A stretch of DNA of 64,000 nt, from contig NC_015389.1 in the NCBI RefSeq assembly GCF_000195315.1, forward strand, positions 1,426,001 to 1,490,000, written 5' to 3'. Below are positions 8,303 to 17,463 of the stretch, in pieces. The DNA is from Coriobacterium glomerans PW2. Lineage in GTDB: Bacteria; Actinomycetota; Coriobacteriia; Coriobacteriales; Coriobacteriaceae. The translations under genes were made by a program, and so were the position numbers. The notes under the pieces are model-generated. The model saw only the letters and a program-made list of their open reading frames with translations, did no database searches and had not been told where the DNA came from. Position 1 is the first letter of the stretch; each line of letters opens with the position of its first letter.

Positions 8303-9223
8303 ATGGGGAAATATCTCGTCAAGCGGATACTGAACATGATTCCGCTTCTGTTCATCATCTCCGTTCTCGTCTTCATGTTCATCCACCTCATCCCGGGCGA
8401 TCCCGCGCGCATGGTCGCCGGGCCGCAGGCGCGCCTCGGTGAGGTCGAGCAGATACGCGAGCAGCTCGGCCTCAACAAGCCGTTGCTCACGCAGTACATC
8501 GACTGGGTCACGGGACTGTTCCATGGTGACTTCGGGATATCCTTCTCGAACAAGGAGACGGTGGGGTCCCTGCTGGCTCCCCGACTGCCCATCACGATGT
8601 ATCTGACGATCTGCTCTATCACGTGGTCCGCGCTGTTCGGTGTGATCATCGGTGCCGTCGCCGCTATCAACCGTGGACGCTCGCTCGATATCGTGGGCAT
8701 GGTCATCGCGATCGCCGGCATCTCCATACCGAACTTCTGGCTCGGTCTTCAGCTCATGGAGATCTTCTCGGTCGGCTTCGGTCTGCTGCCCACGGGCGGG
8801 GTCGACACATGGCAGGGTTACATTCTGCCGTCGCTCGCCATGGGTGCCGGCATCATGTCCATTCTCGCGCGCGTCACGCGCTCCTCGATGGTCGAGAACC
8901 TCGGTCGCGACTACATCCGGACCTCGCGCGCCAAAGGCCTGAGCGAATCGAAGGTGATCTGGCGCCATGCCTTCAAGAACTCTTCGATCGATGTCGTGAC
9001 GGTGGCGGCGTTGCAGATCGGCGCGCTGATCGCCGGCTCCGTCGTCGTCGAGACCGTGTTTTCGATTCCCGGACTGGGCAGGTTGCTCGTGGCTTCGATC
9101 GGCTACCGCGACTACCAGGTGATCCAGACGCTCATCTTGTTCTTCTCATTGGAATACATGGTCGTCAACCTGATCGCCGATGTCTTGTACGGCATCATCA
9201 ACCCGCGCGTGCGCTACGACTAG
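8303..9223 (+). CDS. Peptide-type ABC transporter permease, DppB/OppB family
   Basis: A 306-residue inner-membrane subunit with six predicted helices. The start is the ATG at 8303, which follows GGAAAGG and gives MGKYLVKRILNMIPLLFIIS; an upstream in-frame ATG at 8279 has no ribosome site. The family N-terminal segment FIHLIPGDPARMVAGP and the ATPase-contacting loop around DYIRTSRAKGLSESKVIWRHAFKN are present. The second gene of the opp-type operon; the next gene starts 12 bp after its stop codon. Confidence 0.92.
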   Translation: MGKYLVKRILNMIPLLFIISVLVFMFIHLIPGDPARMVAGPQARLGEVEQIREQLGLNKPLLTQYIDWVTGLFHGDFGISFSNKETVGSLLAPRLPITMYLTICSITWSALFGVIIGAVAAINRGRSLDIVGMVIAIAGISIPNFWLGLQLMEIFSVGFGLLPTGGVDTWQGYILPSLAMGAGIMSILARVTRSSMVENLGRDYIRTSRAKGLSESKVIWRHAFKNSSIDVVTVAALQIGALIAGSVVVETVFSIPGLGRLLVASIGYRDYQVIQTLILFFSLEYMVVNLIADVLYGIINPRVRYD

Positions 9224-9235
9224 GAAAGGCAGATC

Positions 9236-10138
9236 ATGGCAGATACAACCACGAAGAACGCTGAGGGCGCATTCGCGGCGGGCGAGGAGCTGCCGCGCGC
9301 CGTGAGCCCGTGGAGGCAGTTCATAAAGAAGTTCTGGCGGCGCAAGACCGCCGTCGCAGGCTTCTTCTTCATCGTGTTCGTCTTGGTGATCGCCGTCATC
9401 GGCCCGCAGATCACCCCGTATGACCCGGGAGCCTACGATTACGCGGCCCTGTACTCCGGTCCGAGCGCGACGCATATCTGGGGCTGCGATGAGTTCGGAC
9501 GGGACGTGTTCAGTCGAATCCTCGCGGGCACGCAGCTCTCCATCGGCACGGCCGTCACCGCCTCGGTGCTCGGAACCGTGGTCGGCGTGGTGCTCGGCTT
9601 GCTCGCAGGGTTTCTCGGCGGAATCGTCGACGCGATCATCATGCGCGTCTGCGACATCATGTTCGCGTTCCCGGGTATGCTGCTCGCCATGGCGATCGTC
9701 GCCATCATCGGACCGGGCATCAAAAACATCATGATCGGCGTCGCGGTGTTCACCGTTCCCACGTTCGCGCGCATCATCCGGGGAGCCGTGCTCGAGGTGC
9801 GCGGAGAGCTGTATGTCGAGGTCGCGAAATCGGTCGGCTGCTCAACGGCCAGGACGATGTTCGTTCATATCTTCCCCGGTACGATGCAGGCCCTGATCGT
9901 CAATTTCTCCATGAACGTGGGCGGTGCCATTCTGACGGCGTCAAGCCTTTCGTTTCTCGGTCTGGGCGCGAATGTCACCGAACCCGAGTGGGGCGCGATT
10001 CTCTCGCAGGGACGCAGCTATATCGCGACCGCGCCGCATCTCGTGCTCTTCCCCGGTCTGGTCATCTTTCTTACCGTGCTCGCGTTCAACCTGTTTGGCG
10101 ACGGTCTGCGCGACACGCTCGATCCCAAGTTAAACTGA
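9236..10138 (+). CDS. Peptide-type ABC transporter permease, DppC/OppC family
   Basis: A 300-residue partner permease. It has a short cytoplasmic N-terminus, then a first helix AGFFFIVFVLVIAVIGPQIT, the OppC-type segment HIWGCDEFGRDVFSRILAGTQLSI, and the EAA loop near EVAKSVGCSTARTMFVHIFPG. The start ATG follows GGAAAGG. It pairs with the upstream OppB-like protein to form the channel. Confidence 0.92.
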   Translation: MADTTTKNAEGAFAAGEELPRAVSPWRQFIKKFWRRKTAVAGFFFIVFVLVIAVIGPQITPYDPGAYDYAALYSGPSATHIWGCDEFGRDVFSRILAGTQLSIGTAVTASVLGTVVGVVLGLLAGFLGGIVDAIIMRVCDIMFAFPGMLLAMAIVAIIGPGIKNIMIGVAVFTVPTFARIIRGAVLEVRGELYVEVAKSVGCSTARTMFVHIFPGTMQALIVNFSMNVGGAILTASSLSFLGLGANVTEPEWGAILSQGRSYIATAPHLVLFPGLVIFLTVLAFNLFGDGLRDTLDPKLN

Positions 10139-10150
10139 ACGGTGGTCTTC

Positions 10151-11149
10151 ATGTCAGCACCCCTGTTGGAGGTCCGAGGCCTCACGACCGAATTCAAGCG
10201 CGATCGCAAGACGTGGATCACCGCGGTGAGCGACGTATCGTTCGACCTGCATCCCGGTGAGATCGTCGGTTTGGTCGGCGAGTCCGGCTGCGGCAAATCC
10301 GTCTCGTCGCTGTCCGTCTTGCGATTGCTCCCCCGCCAGACGAGCAGGATCTCAGGTGAGGTCATGTTCGGTGGCGACGATCTGCTGAAGCTCTCGGAAA
10401 AAAGGATGCGCTCCATCCGCGGCAACGACATCGCGATGATCTTCCAAGAGCCCATGAACTCGCTCGATCCGATCATGCGCGTCGAGGACCAGCTCGCAGA
10501 GGCCATCACGCTGCACAACGATCTGTCGAAAAGGGAGGTCCACGAGCGCTGCCTCCGCGTGCTCGCCTCCGTCGGCATCCCCGAGCCCAAGATGACGCTC
10601 AGAAGCTACCCGCACGAGCTGTCCGGAGGCATGTGCCAACGCGTCATGATCGCGATGGCGATGTCATGCGAGCCCAAGATCCTGATCGCCGACGAGCCGA
10701 CCACGGCCCTGGATGTGACGATCCAAGCGCAGATCCTGGCTCTCATGGAGCAGATCCGCCGCGAGCGCAACACCGCCATCCTGCTCATCACGCACGACTT
10801 GGGCGTCGTCGCCGAGACCTGCAGCCGCGTCATCGTCATGTACGCCGGTGGCATCGTCGAGCAGACCTCGACGCGAGAGCTGTTCGCGCATCCTGACCAT
10901 CCCTACACCAAGGGCCTTATCGCCTCGGTGCCCAGGCTCGGCAGCCGCGTGAAACGGCTTCCTTCGATCCCGGGCAGCGTGCCCGATCTCGCCGCCATGC
11001 CCTCGGGCTGCCGCTTCGCACCGCGTTGCTCCTTCGCTCAGGAGCGGTGCCGCACGCACGAGGCGACCCTGCATCCGGTCGCGCCCGATCACCTGTCGAG
11101 CTGCCTTCTGAGCGAAAACGAGCGGAAGGAGGTGCTGGCCCATGCCTGA
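10151..11149 (+). CDS. Peptide-type ABC transporter ATPase, DppD/OppD family
   Basis: A 332-residue ABC ATPase. Walker A is GESGCGKS, the Q-loop is in [12 protein letters not shown], the signature is LSGGMCQR, and Walker B is [12 protein letters not shown]. The C-terminal oligopeptide-transporter extension has the Cys-rich [14 protein letters not shown] motif that usually holds an iron-sulfur cluster in this family. The ATG at 10151 is preferred over the GTG at 10142 because of its spacing from GGTGG. It overlaps the start of the next gene by 8 bp, suggesting translational coupling. Confidence 0.92.
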   Translation: MSAPLLEVRGLTTEFKRDRKTWITAVSDVSFDLHPGEIVGLVGESGCGKSVSSLSVLRLLPRQTSRISGEVMFGGDDLLKLSEKRMRSIRGNDIAMIFQEPMNSLDPIMRVEDQLAEAITLHNDLSKREVHERCLRVLASVGIPEPKMTLRSYPHELSGGMCQRVMIAMAMSCEPKILIADEPTTALDVTIQAQILALMEQIRRERNTAILLITHDLGVVAETCSRVIVMYAGGIVEQTSTRELFAHPDHPYTKGLIASVPRLGSRVKRLPSIPGSVPDLAAMPSGCRFAPRCSFAQERCRTHEATLHPVAPDHLSSCLLSENERKEVLAHA

Positions 11150-12119
11150 TACCCTCGTCTCGATCAAGAACCTCACGAAGCGCTTCCCGGTCAGCAAGTC
11201 GTTCTTCGGCAAGCCGACGAAGTTCGTCCATGCCGTGAACGACGTCTCCTTCGACATCGCTGCCGGTGAGACCTTCGCCATCGTAGGGGAATCCGGTTGC
11301 GGCAAGTCCACGACAAGCCGACTTCTCGACCACCTGATCAAACCCGATGAGGGTGAGATATGGTTCGATGGCCGTGAGATCTCAAAGCTGTCTGACAAGC
11401 AGATGCGTCCGCTGAGATCGGACATGCAGGTCGTGTTCCAAGATCCCTACGGCTCGCTCAATCCCCGCATGAAGGTGCAGGACATCATCAGCGAGCCCCT
11501 CCTCGTTCACACCTCGCTCTCCACCGGGGAGCGTCTGCGGCGCGCCCAGGAGCTGCTCGATGTCGTCGGGCTTTCTGCGGCCCATGGCGAGCGCTATCCC
11601 CATGAGTTCTCCGGAGGCCAGCGGCAGCGCATCGGCATCGCGCGCGCCCTGTCCGTGCAGCCGAAGCTCATCATCGCCGATGAGCCGGTCTCGGCGCTCG
11701 ACGTCTCGATCCAGGCGCAGGTCCTGAATCTCCTGCGTGATCTGCAGGAGAAGTTCAACCTCACCTATCTGTTCATATCGCATGATCTCGCCGTCGTCGA
11801 GATGATATCCGACCGCATCGCCGTCATGTACCTGGGCTCGATCATGGAGGTCGCGCCGAACGAGGATCTCTACCGCAATCCGCGTCATCCCTATACGCAG
11901 GCGCTGCTCTCCGCGGTGCCTGTGCCCGATCCGGAGATCAAGAAGCACCATGTGCTGCTTGAAGGCGATATCCCCACCTCTACCACGCTCCCCTCGGGGT
12001 GTCCGTTTCGCACGCGATGCCCGCATGCGACCGAGAAGTGCGCCAGGGAGGTTCCACCGGACACAATCGTGGAGCCGGGCCATGTCGTGAGATGCCACTA
12101 CCCCGACCTCACGCTGTAG
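11142..12119 (+). CDS. Peptide-type ABC transporter ATPase, DppF/OppF family
   Basis: A 325-residue second ATPase of the importer. Walker A is GESGCGKS, the signature is FSGGQRQR, Walker B is LIIADEPVSALD, and the C-terminus has GCPFRTRCPHATEKC. It is the last gene of the opp-type operon and is followed by a terminator-like hairpin at 12161-12197. Confidence 0.92.
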   Translation: MPDTLVSIKNLTKRFPVSKSFFGKPTKFVHAVNDVSFDIAAGETFAIVGESGCGKSTTSRLLDHLIKPDEGEIWFDGREISKLSDKQMRPLRSDMQVVFQDPYGSLNPRMKVQDIISEPLLVHTSLSTGERLRRAQELLDVVGLSAAHGERYPHEFSGGQRQRIGIARALSVQPKLIIADEPVSALDVSIQAQVLNLLRDLQEKFNLTYLFISHDLAVVEMISDRIAVMYLGSIMEVAPNEDLYRNPRHPYTQALLSAVPVPDPEIKKHHVLLEGDIPTSTTLPSGCPFRTRCPHATEKCAREVPPDTIVEPGHVVRCHYPDLTL

Positions 12120-12160
12120 CCGCGATCGGCTGGCACGTACGATCGACACACGAAGCCTTT

Positions 12161-12197
12161 GCGCCCGTTTCGCCCGTTGCGAGACGGGCGCTCGTTT
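12161..12197 (+). terminator. Terminator-like hairpin after the opp-type operon
   Basis: GCGCCCGT (12161-12168) pairs with ACGGGCGC (12184-12191) and is followed by TCGTTT. The loop contains a second CGCCCGT that could form an alternative pairing. It lies between the opp operon and the thiamine leader. Confidence 0.6.
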
Positions 12198-12202
12198 GAG
12201 CG

Positions 12203-12208
12203 TATAAT
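12203..12208 (+). promoter_or_regulatory. thiC: Putative -10 box of the thiamine operon
   Basis: A perfect TATAAT lies about 54 bp before the riboswitch. A matching -35 at 17 bp is poor (a TTGCGA lies 20 bp away), so only the -10 is supported. Confidence 0.45.
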
Positions 12209-12261
12209 CGAGCGGATCGCATCGACGCGACGGGATCGCGCCGCCAGGCGCGATCGCAGAT

Positions 12262-12350
12262 CACGGGGAGCTTGCGCAGACGGCAGGCTGAGAGGGAGCG
12301 CGCTCGCTCCGACCCGAAAAACCTGATATGGGTAATGCCAACGAAGGGAA
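12262..12350 (+). ncRNA. TPP riboswitch (THI element)
   Basis: The conserved segments occur in the right order: GGGGAGC, then GGCTGAGAGGGAG, then GACCC, then ACCTGATATGGGTAATGCCA, then ACGAAGGGAA. These are the P1-P3 and pyrophosphate-sensor parts of a thiamine pyrophosphate aptamer. The final GAAGGGAA lies just before the thiC start at 12356, so ligand binding probably hides the ribosome site and turns off translation. Confidence 0.95.
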
Positions 12351-12355
12351 AAGAT

Positions 12356-13750
12356 ATGAACATCAGTGACAGCGAACACGGACGCCGCACACCAAGAGGT
12401 TGCGAACCGAAATCGAAGAGCGAGCCTCAGAGCCCGAGCGCTCCCGTCACGCAGATGGAGTTCGCGCGCGCTGGTCGCATCACGGCCGCCATGCGCGCGG
12501 TCGCGGAGCGCGAGCAACGCGACGTCGAGTTCATCCGCGAGCGCGTCGCCGACGGACGCATCGCCATACCCGCCAATGTCGTCCATCTCGCGAAGGGGCT
12601 CGCGCCCGTAGGCGTCGGCGAGGGCCTCTCGACGAAGGTCAACGTGAACCTCGGGATCTCCGGGGACCGCGCCGACGCCGCCGAAGAGTGGCGCAAGGTC
12701 GGCATCGCGCAGGACAACGGCGCCGATGCCATCATGGATCTCTCCAACGCCGGCAAGACCCAGGCGTTCAGACGCGACCTCATCGCGAAGACCCCGCTCA
12801 TGGTGGGCACCGTGCCGATGTATGACGCGATCGGCTACCTCGAGAAGCCGCTCGTCGAGCTCACCGGCGATGACCTCCTGCGCGTCGTGCGCACCCACGC
12901 CGAGGACGGCGTCGACTTCCTGACGATCCATGCGGGCATCAACCGGCGCGTCGTCGAGACGTTCAAGCAGACGGGCCGGCTCATGAACATCGTCTCGCGC
13001 GGGGGCAGCCTGCTGTTCGGCTGGATGGAGGTGACCGGAGCGGAGAACCCGTTCTACGAGCGCTTCGATGAGGTGCTCGAGATCTGCCATGAGTTCGATG
13101 TCACGATCTCGCTGGGGGACTCGTGCCGACCGGGGTGCCTCTATGACGCCAACGATGCGACCGAGACCGCCGAGATGATCGAGCTGGGCAAGCTCACGCG
13201 CCGAGCGTGGGACGCCGGCGTGCAGGTCATGGTCGAGGGCCCAGGTCACATGGCGATCGACGAGATCGCAGCGACGGTCAAGATGCAGAAGCGGCTGTGC
13301 CACAACGCTCCGTTCTACGTGCTCGGGCCCCTCGTGTGCGATGTCGGCGTGGGCTACGATCACATCACCGCGGCGATCGGCGGCGCGATCTCGGCGAGCG
13401 CGGGCGCGGACTTCCTGTGCTACGTGACGCCCGCTGAGCACCTGTGCCTGCCCGACGCCGACGACGTGCTCGACGGCCTCATCGCGACCAGGATCGCCGC
13501 GCACGCCGCCGACATCGCCAAGGGCGTGCCCGGCGCGCGCGACGCCGACGCGCGCATGGCGCAGGCCCGCCGCAAGCTCGACTGGGAGGCCATGTGGCCC
13601 GCTGCGCTCGATCCGGCGACGGCTCGCGCCCGCTTCGAGGCCTCGCCGGCCGCGACCGAGGGAACCTGCACGATGTGCGGCAAGATGTGCGCCGTGCGAA
13701 CCGTCAACAAGGTTCTCGAGGGCACCACCATCGATCTCGATGCGAGCTGA
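12356..13750 (+). CDS. thiC: Phosphomethylpyrimidine synthase ThiC
   Basis: A 464-residue radical-SAM enzyme that rearranges aminoimidazole ribotide to hydroxymethylpyrimidine phosphate. Recognisable parts are MEFARAGRIT, NVNLGISGDR, VMVEGPGHMA, and the C-terminal cluster-binding CTMCGKMCAVR. The Cys spacing here is CX2CX3C; I recall CX2CX4C for the E. coli enzyme, and the shorter form seems common in anaerobes. The start is set by the riboswitch: the ATG at 12356 follows GAAGGGAAAAG, and longer in-frame starts would lie inside the aptamer. First gene of the thiCMED operon. Confidence 0.96.
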   Translation: MNISDSEHGRRTPRGCEPKSKSEPQSPSAPVTQMEFARAGRITAAMRAVAEREQRDVEFIRERVADGRIAIPANVVHLAKGLAPVGVGEGLSTKVNVNLGISGDRADAAEEWRKVGIAQDNGADAIMDLSNAGKTQAFRRDLIAKTPLMVGTVPMYDAIGYLEKPLVELTGDDLLRVVRTHAEDGVDFLTIHAGINRRVVETFKQTGRLMNIVSRGGSLLFGWMEVTGAENPFYERFDEVLEICHEFDVTISLGDSCRPGCLYDANDATETAEMIELGKLTRRAWDAGVQVMVEGPGHMAIDEIAATVKMQKRLCHNAPFYVLGPLVCDVGVGYDHITAAIGGAISASAGADFLCYVTPAEHLCLPDADDVLDGLIATRIAAHAADIAKGVPGARDADARMAQARRKLDWEAMWPAALDPATARARFEASPAATEGTCTMCGKMCAVRTVNKVLEGTTIDLDAS

Positions 13751-13822
13751 TCGGCGGGCGATCAGCCGCTGGAATGAGGCGCGGCCGACAGAGAGGCAGC
13801 GCCGTGACAGAAGGGCTACGAC

Positions 13823-14656
13823 ATGGATCTGGAACACCTCGGCGAGAGCCTCGCTCGCGTCCGCGCGACCTCACCTCTGGTTCACAGCATCACAAACTAT
13901 GTGACCGCCAACGATTGCGCCAACGCCTTGCTCGCATGCGGCGCCTCTCCCATCATGAGCGACGATGCGGCCGAGGTGGCTGACATCACCTCGATCTGCG
14001 GGGGGCTCGTTCTCAACATCGGCACGCTCAACCAGCGCTCCATAGAGGGCATGCGCGTGGCAGGGGCGCGCTCCGCGGAGCTGGACCACCCCATCGTGGT
14101 CGACCCGGTGGGAGCAGGTGCCTCAGCGCTGCGCACGCGCATCGCCACCGAGCTGGTCGATACCCTGCCGGTCACGGTCGTACGCGGCAACATGAGCGAG
14201 ATCAAGGCGATCGCCGGTGCGGCTGCCTCGACACGTGGCGTCGATGCAGGACCCGATGACGCGATCACGCGAGACAACCTCGAGTCGAGCGCGGAGTTCG
14301 CACGCGAGCTCGCTGCGCGACTCCACGCGATCATCGCCATCACCGGCGCGATCGATATCGTAGCTGACGAAACACGCGTGCGCGCCATCACTAACGGCGT
14401 TGCCATGATGAGCTCGATCACGGGCACGGGCTGCATGCTCTCCTGCCTCGTCGGCGCCCACGTCATCGCCTCTTTCGATGAGCGGCTCGATGCCGTCGTC
14501 TCAGCTGTGGCCTGCATGGGAATCGCCGGCGAGGTCGCTCGGGCTCGCATGGACGCACTCGATGGCAGCGGCAGCTTCCGCATCTATCTTATCGACGCCA
14601 TCTGCAACATGGACGCCCCGACACTTGATCGACGTGCCAGAGTCGAGGTTCTGTGA
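13823..14656 (+). CDS. thiM: Hydroxyethylthiazole kinase ThiM
   Basis: A 277-residue kinase that phosphorylates salvaged hydroxyethylthiazole. The N-terminal PLVHSITNYVTANDCANALLACGASPIM is diagnostic, as are the NMSEIKAI region and the nucleotide-site SSITGTGCMLSCLVGAH with its conserved Cys. The stop codon overlaps the start of thiE (TGATG). No thiazole biosynthesis genes (thiG, thiH, thiS, thiF) are in the window, so thiazole is probably obtained by salvage. Confidence 0.95.
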   Translation: MDLEHLGESLARVRATSPLVHSITNYVTANDCANALLACGASPIMSDDAAEVADITSICGGLVLNIGTLNQRSIEGMRVAGARSAELDHPIVVDPVGAGASALRTRIATELVDTLPVTVVRGNMSEIKAIAGAAASTRGVDAGPDDAITRDNLESSAEFARELAARLHAIIAITGAIDIVADETRVRAITNGVAMMSSITGTGCMLSCLVGAHVIASFDERLDAVVSAVACMGIAGEVARARMDALDGSGSFRIYLIDAICNMDAPTLDRRARVEVL

Positions 14657-15357
14657 TGGAGCGCTTCGCCGCGCAAGACCCCCGCCGTCGCGGCATGTGG
14701 TCACGCGAGCGGATTCGCGCAAGCATGCTGATCTACGCCGTGACCGACCGCAGCTGGCTCGCCGGCCGCACGCTGGAGGCGTGCGTGCTCCAAGCGATCG
14801 AAGGAGGCGCGACCTGCGTGCAGCTGCGCGAGAAGGATCGGCCGACAGCCGAGGTCGCCGCTATCGCGGAGCGGCTCGTACCCTGCTGCCGCGCGCACGG
14901 CATCCCCCTCATCATCGACGATGACGTCGAGGCTGCCGCACGCTCCGGTGCCGACGGGGTCCATGTGGGACAGACCGACACCGCCTGCCGGGAGGCGCGA
15001 GCCCGGCTCGGGGACGATGCGATCATCGGGGTCTCGGCCCGCACGGTGGCCGAGGCGCTGGCGGCTGAGGAGGCGGGTGCCGACTACCTCGGCGTCGGAG
15101 CCATGTTCAGCACGCAAACCAAGGCTGACGCCACTCCGGTTACACGCGAAACCCTGAGCGGAATCTGTCGGGCCGTGTCCATACCCGTGACCGCCATCGG
15201 CGGACTGAGCGAGCGCACCATCCCCTTGCTCTTTGGTACCGGTGCCGACGGCGCGGCCATCGTCTCGGCGATCTTCGCCGCCGCGGACATCGAAGCGGCG
15301 ACGCGCGCGCTGAGAATGTGCGCGGTGCGAGCGTTTCATCGAGATGGCATGAAATAG
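14656..15357 (+). CDS. thiE: Thiamine-phosphate synthase ThiE
   Basis: A 233-residue TIM-barrel enzyme that joins hydroxymethylpyrimidine pyrophosphate to thiazole phosphate. Typical segments are CVQLREKD, LIIDDDVEAAARSGADGVHVGQTD, IIGVSARTVAEA and YLGVGAMFSTQTK. It starts at the ATG overlapping the thiM stop. There is a non-homologous N-terminal leader of about 25 residues before MLIYAVTDRSWL, so translation could also start at that internal Met. Confidence 0.94.
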   Translation: MERFAAQDPRRRGMWSRERIRASMLIYAVTDRSWLAGRTLEACVLQAIEGGATCVQLREKDRPTAEVAAIAERLVPCCRAHGIPLIIDDDVEAAARSGADGVHVGQTDTACREARARLGDDAIIGVSARTVAEALAAEEAGADYLGVGAMFSTQTKADATPVTRETLSGICRAVSIPVTAIGGLSERTIPLLFGTGADGAAIVSAIFAAADIEAATRALRMCAVRAFHRDGMK

Positions 15358-15464
15358 CACTTTCGATATGGCACATGGGTAGACGATATCTGAGGCCCGG
15401 TCTCATCCGATCGCGCCAGACCGGTTCAGCGAGCCTTCATGTTCTGAGAAGGAAAGGGGATCAT

Positions 15465-16283
15465 ATGGAAACCAGGGTCATTCCGGCAGTTCTGAGCATA
15501 GCGGGATCGGACTCAAGCGGCGGGGCCGGCATTCAGGCGGATATCAAGACCATAGCCGCCCACCATCTGTTCGCCGAGACGGCTATCACAGCGCTCACCG
15601 CGCAGAACACGTTGGGGGTTCGCGATGTGCTCGAAGCGACACCTCGAATCGTCGCCGAGCAGATCGATGCCGTGTTCGAGGACATCCCGCCGGCAGCCGT
15701 CAAGATCGGCATGGTCTCCTCAACCGAGATCGTCGAGACGATCGCCGAGCGACTTACGCGGTGGGGCGCGCGAAACATCGTTGTTGATCCGGTTATGGTC
15801 TCCACAGCGGGCTCGCGGCTCATCGACGAGGACGCTGCGAGCGCGCTCGCTGAGCTGCTGTTCCCGCTGGCGACCGTCATCACGCCCAATGTGCCGGAGG
15901 CCGAGGAGCTGAGCGGCCTCGAGATCACCACGGCTCACGAGCAGGAGCGAGCTGCACGCGAGCTGGCGGCGCGCATCGGCTGCGCCGTGCTCGTCAAGGG
16001 CGGCCACATGACCGACGAATCGAACGATCTGCTTGCCGAGCGCACCGGAGAGGGTGATGCGATCAAGACGTCCGTCACCTGGTTTCGCCATCCGCGCATC
16101 GAGACCGCCAACACCCACGGAACCGGATGCACGCTGTCCTCGGCGATAGCATGCGGACTCGCGCAGGGGCTGGGCCTCATCGCCGCCGTCAACCAAGCGA
16201 AGAGCTATGTCACCGGAGCGCTCGCAGCCGGATTGGATCTGGGCCGGGGGCCGGGCCCGCTCGATCATATGTGGCAACGCTGA
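15465..16283 (+). CDS. thiD: Hydroxymethylpyrimidine/phosphomethylpyrimidine kinase ThiD
   Basis: A 272-residue ribokinase-fold enzyme that phosphorylates HMP and HMP-phosphate. Motifs are LSIAGSDSSGGAGIQADIKT, ITPNVPEAEEL, LVKGGHM, and the anion-hole NTHGTGCTLSSAIA. The ATG at 15465 follows GGAAAGGGG. A 107-bp gap separates it from thiE, with no second riboswitch visible, so it is probably read from the same transcript. It converges on the dehydrogenase gene at 16323. Confidence 0.95.
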   Translation: METRVIPAVLSIAGSDSSGGAGIQADIKTIAAHHLFAETAITALTAQNTLGVRDVLEATPRIVAEQIDAVFEDIPPAAVKIGMVSSTEIVETIAERLTRWGARNIVVDPVMVSTAGSRLIDEDAASALAELLFPLATVITPNVPEAEELSGLEITTAHEQERAARELAARIGCAVLVKGGHMTDESNDLLAERTGEGDAIKTSVTWFRHPRIETANTHGTGCTLSSAIACGLAQGLGLIAAVNQAKSYVTGALAAGLDLGRGPGPLDHMWQR

Positions 16284-16322
16284 GGGCCCTGAGAAACGCG
16301 CTCAGACGGGACCCGCTGCTTC

Positions 16323-17414
16323 TCATGACTGCGTCCGGGGGCGGCAGATGGCCTTGCAGACCGTGACGCGACGCTCGAAGATGTCCCGGCACAGCCCGGG
16401 GAGCTCATCAAGATCGCAGATCGCGGTGACCAGATCATCGACGATCATGTCGCCCGCGTCGATCATCGCGACGCTGAATTGCCACTCGTTGACCGGCGTC
16501 GCGGCGTAGTGCGAATTCCAGATTCCCTTGAGAGACAGCTCCTTTCGCAGGATCGCGCTGTGCTGACTCAGCGATATCGTCGTGTCGCGCACCGGATTGC
16601 CCAGCAGAACGACGGTGCCGAACGTGCGCGCGCACTCGATGGCCTGCCCGAGAGCCGCCCCGGTCCCCGTTCCCTCGATCACGACGTCGGCATCCCGGCC
16701 GGCGCTGAGTTCGCGAAACGCCTCTCGGATATCGCACGCCGAACCGTTGATCACCTGCGCGCCGCGCTGACGCGCGAATTCGACCTTCTCCTCGACGATC
16801 TCGCAGATCGCGACCGTGCGCGCGCCGAAGATCCTCGCCCAGCGCTCGGCCATGATGCCGATAGGGCCCGCGCCGAAGATCAGGACGTTCATGCCGGCGC
16901 GCACCTCCCCGCGACGCAACGCATGCTGGGCCACGGTGCACGGTTCGACCATCGCGAGGCTGTCATCGGTCGTCTTCGGGTCTGTGCTGAAAACGACGTG
17001 CCACGCGGAGGGGACAAGACAATACCGCGCGAAACCTCCGTCGCTGCGGCTCCCCAGATAGTCATAGTCCTCGCACATGGCGTAGTTGCCCGACAGGCAC
17101 GCTCCGCAGCTCCGACAGGGGATGCAGGGAAAGATCGCACCTCGCGTTCCCACGAGCGAGGGATCGGCATCGTCGCCGACCTCCACGATCTTCCCACCGA
17201 ACTCATGGCCGATCGTGAGCGGATAGCGCTGCTTGCTGGTGCCCAGAGTGAAGATGCGCGGGATGTCCGATCCGCAGACGCCGCACGCCCCGACTTTGAT
17301 CAGCAGCTGTTCTCCCACGGGCTCGGGGATCCGGACCTCATCGGTACGGAAGTCGCCGATGCCGTGAAGGCGGCAGGCCTTCATAGTCGATTGCCGATAT
17401 GACGATGGTTCCAT
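16323..17414 (-). CDS. Zinc-dependent polyol(-phosphate) dehydrogenase, GatD-like
   Basis: A 363-residue medium-chain dehydrogenase that probably oxidises a polyol phosphate delivered by the adjacent PTS to a ketose phosphate. Catalytic zinc ligands appear in GACGVCGSDIPRIF and GHEFGG; the SDIPRIF wording matches galactitol-1-phosphate dehydrogenases. The structural zinc Cys cluster is CIPCRSCGACLSGNYAMC, and the Rossmann motif is IFGAGPIGIMAE. The ATG at 17414 follows GAGGAG. It is the last gene of the PTS locus, 49 bp after the IIB gene. The real polyol is unknown. Confidence 0.85.
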   Translation of the reverse strand: MEPSSYRQSTMKACRLHGIGDFRTDEVRIPEPVGEQLLIKVGACGVCGSDIPRIFTLGTSKQRYPLTIGHEFGGKIVEVGDDADPSLVGTRGAIFPCIPCRSCGACLSGNYAMCEDYDYLGSRSDGGFARYCLVPSAWHVVFSTDPKTTDDSLAMVEPCTVAQHALRRGEVRAGMNVLIFGAGPIGIMAERWARIFGARTVAICEIVEEKVEFARQRGAQVINGSACDIREAFRELSAGRDADVVIEGTGTGAALGQAIECARTFGTVVLLGNPVRDTTISLSQHSAILRKELSLKGIWNSHYAATPVNEWQFSVAMIDAGDMIVDDLVTAICDLDELPGLCRDIFERRVTVCKAICRPRTQS

Positions 17415-17463
17415 ATGCGCTCCTCTCGAGCAGATGCAGGGCGGTCGGCTATCTACGAGCAGC

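Noticed and set aside
13000-13110. Possible loss of ThiC function because of the unusual Cys spacing
   Set aside because: The CX2CX3C form appears in otherwise well-conserved ThiC of anaerobes as far as I recall, and the rest of the protein is intact.
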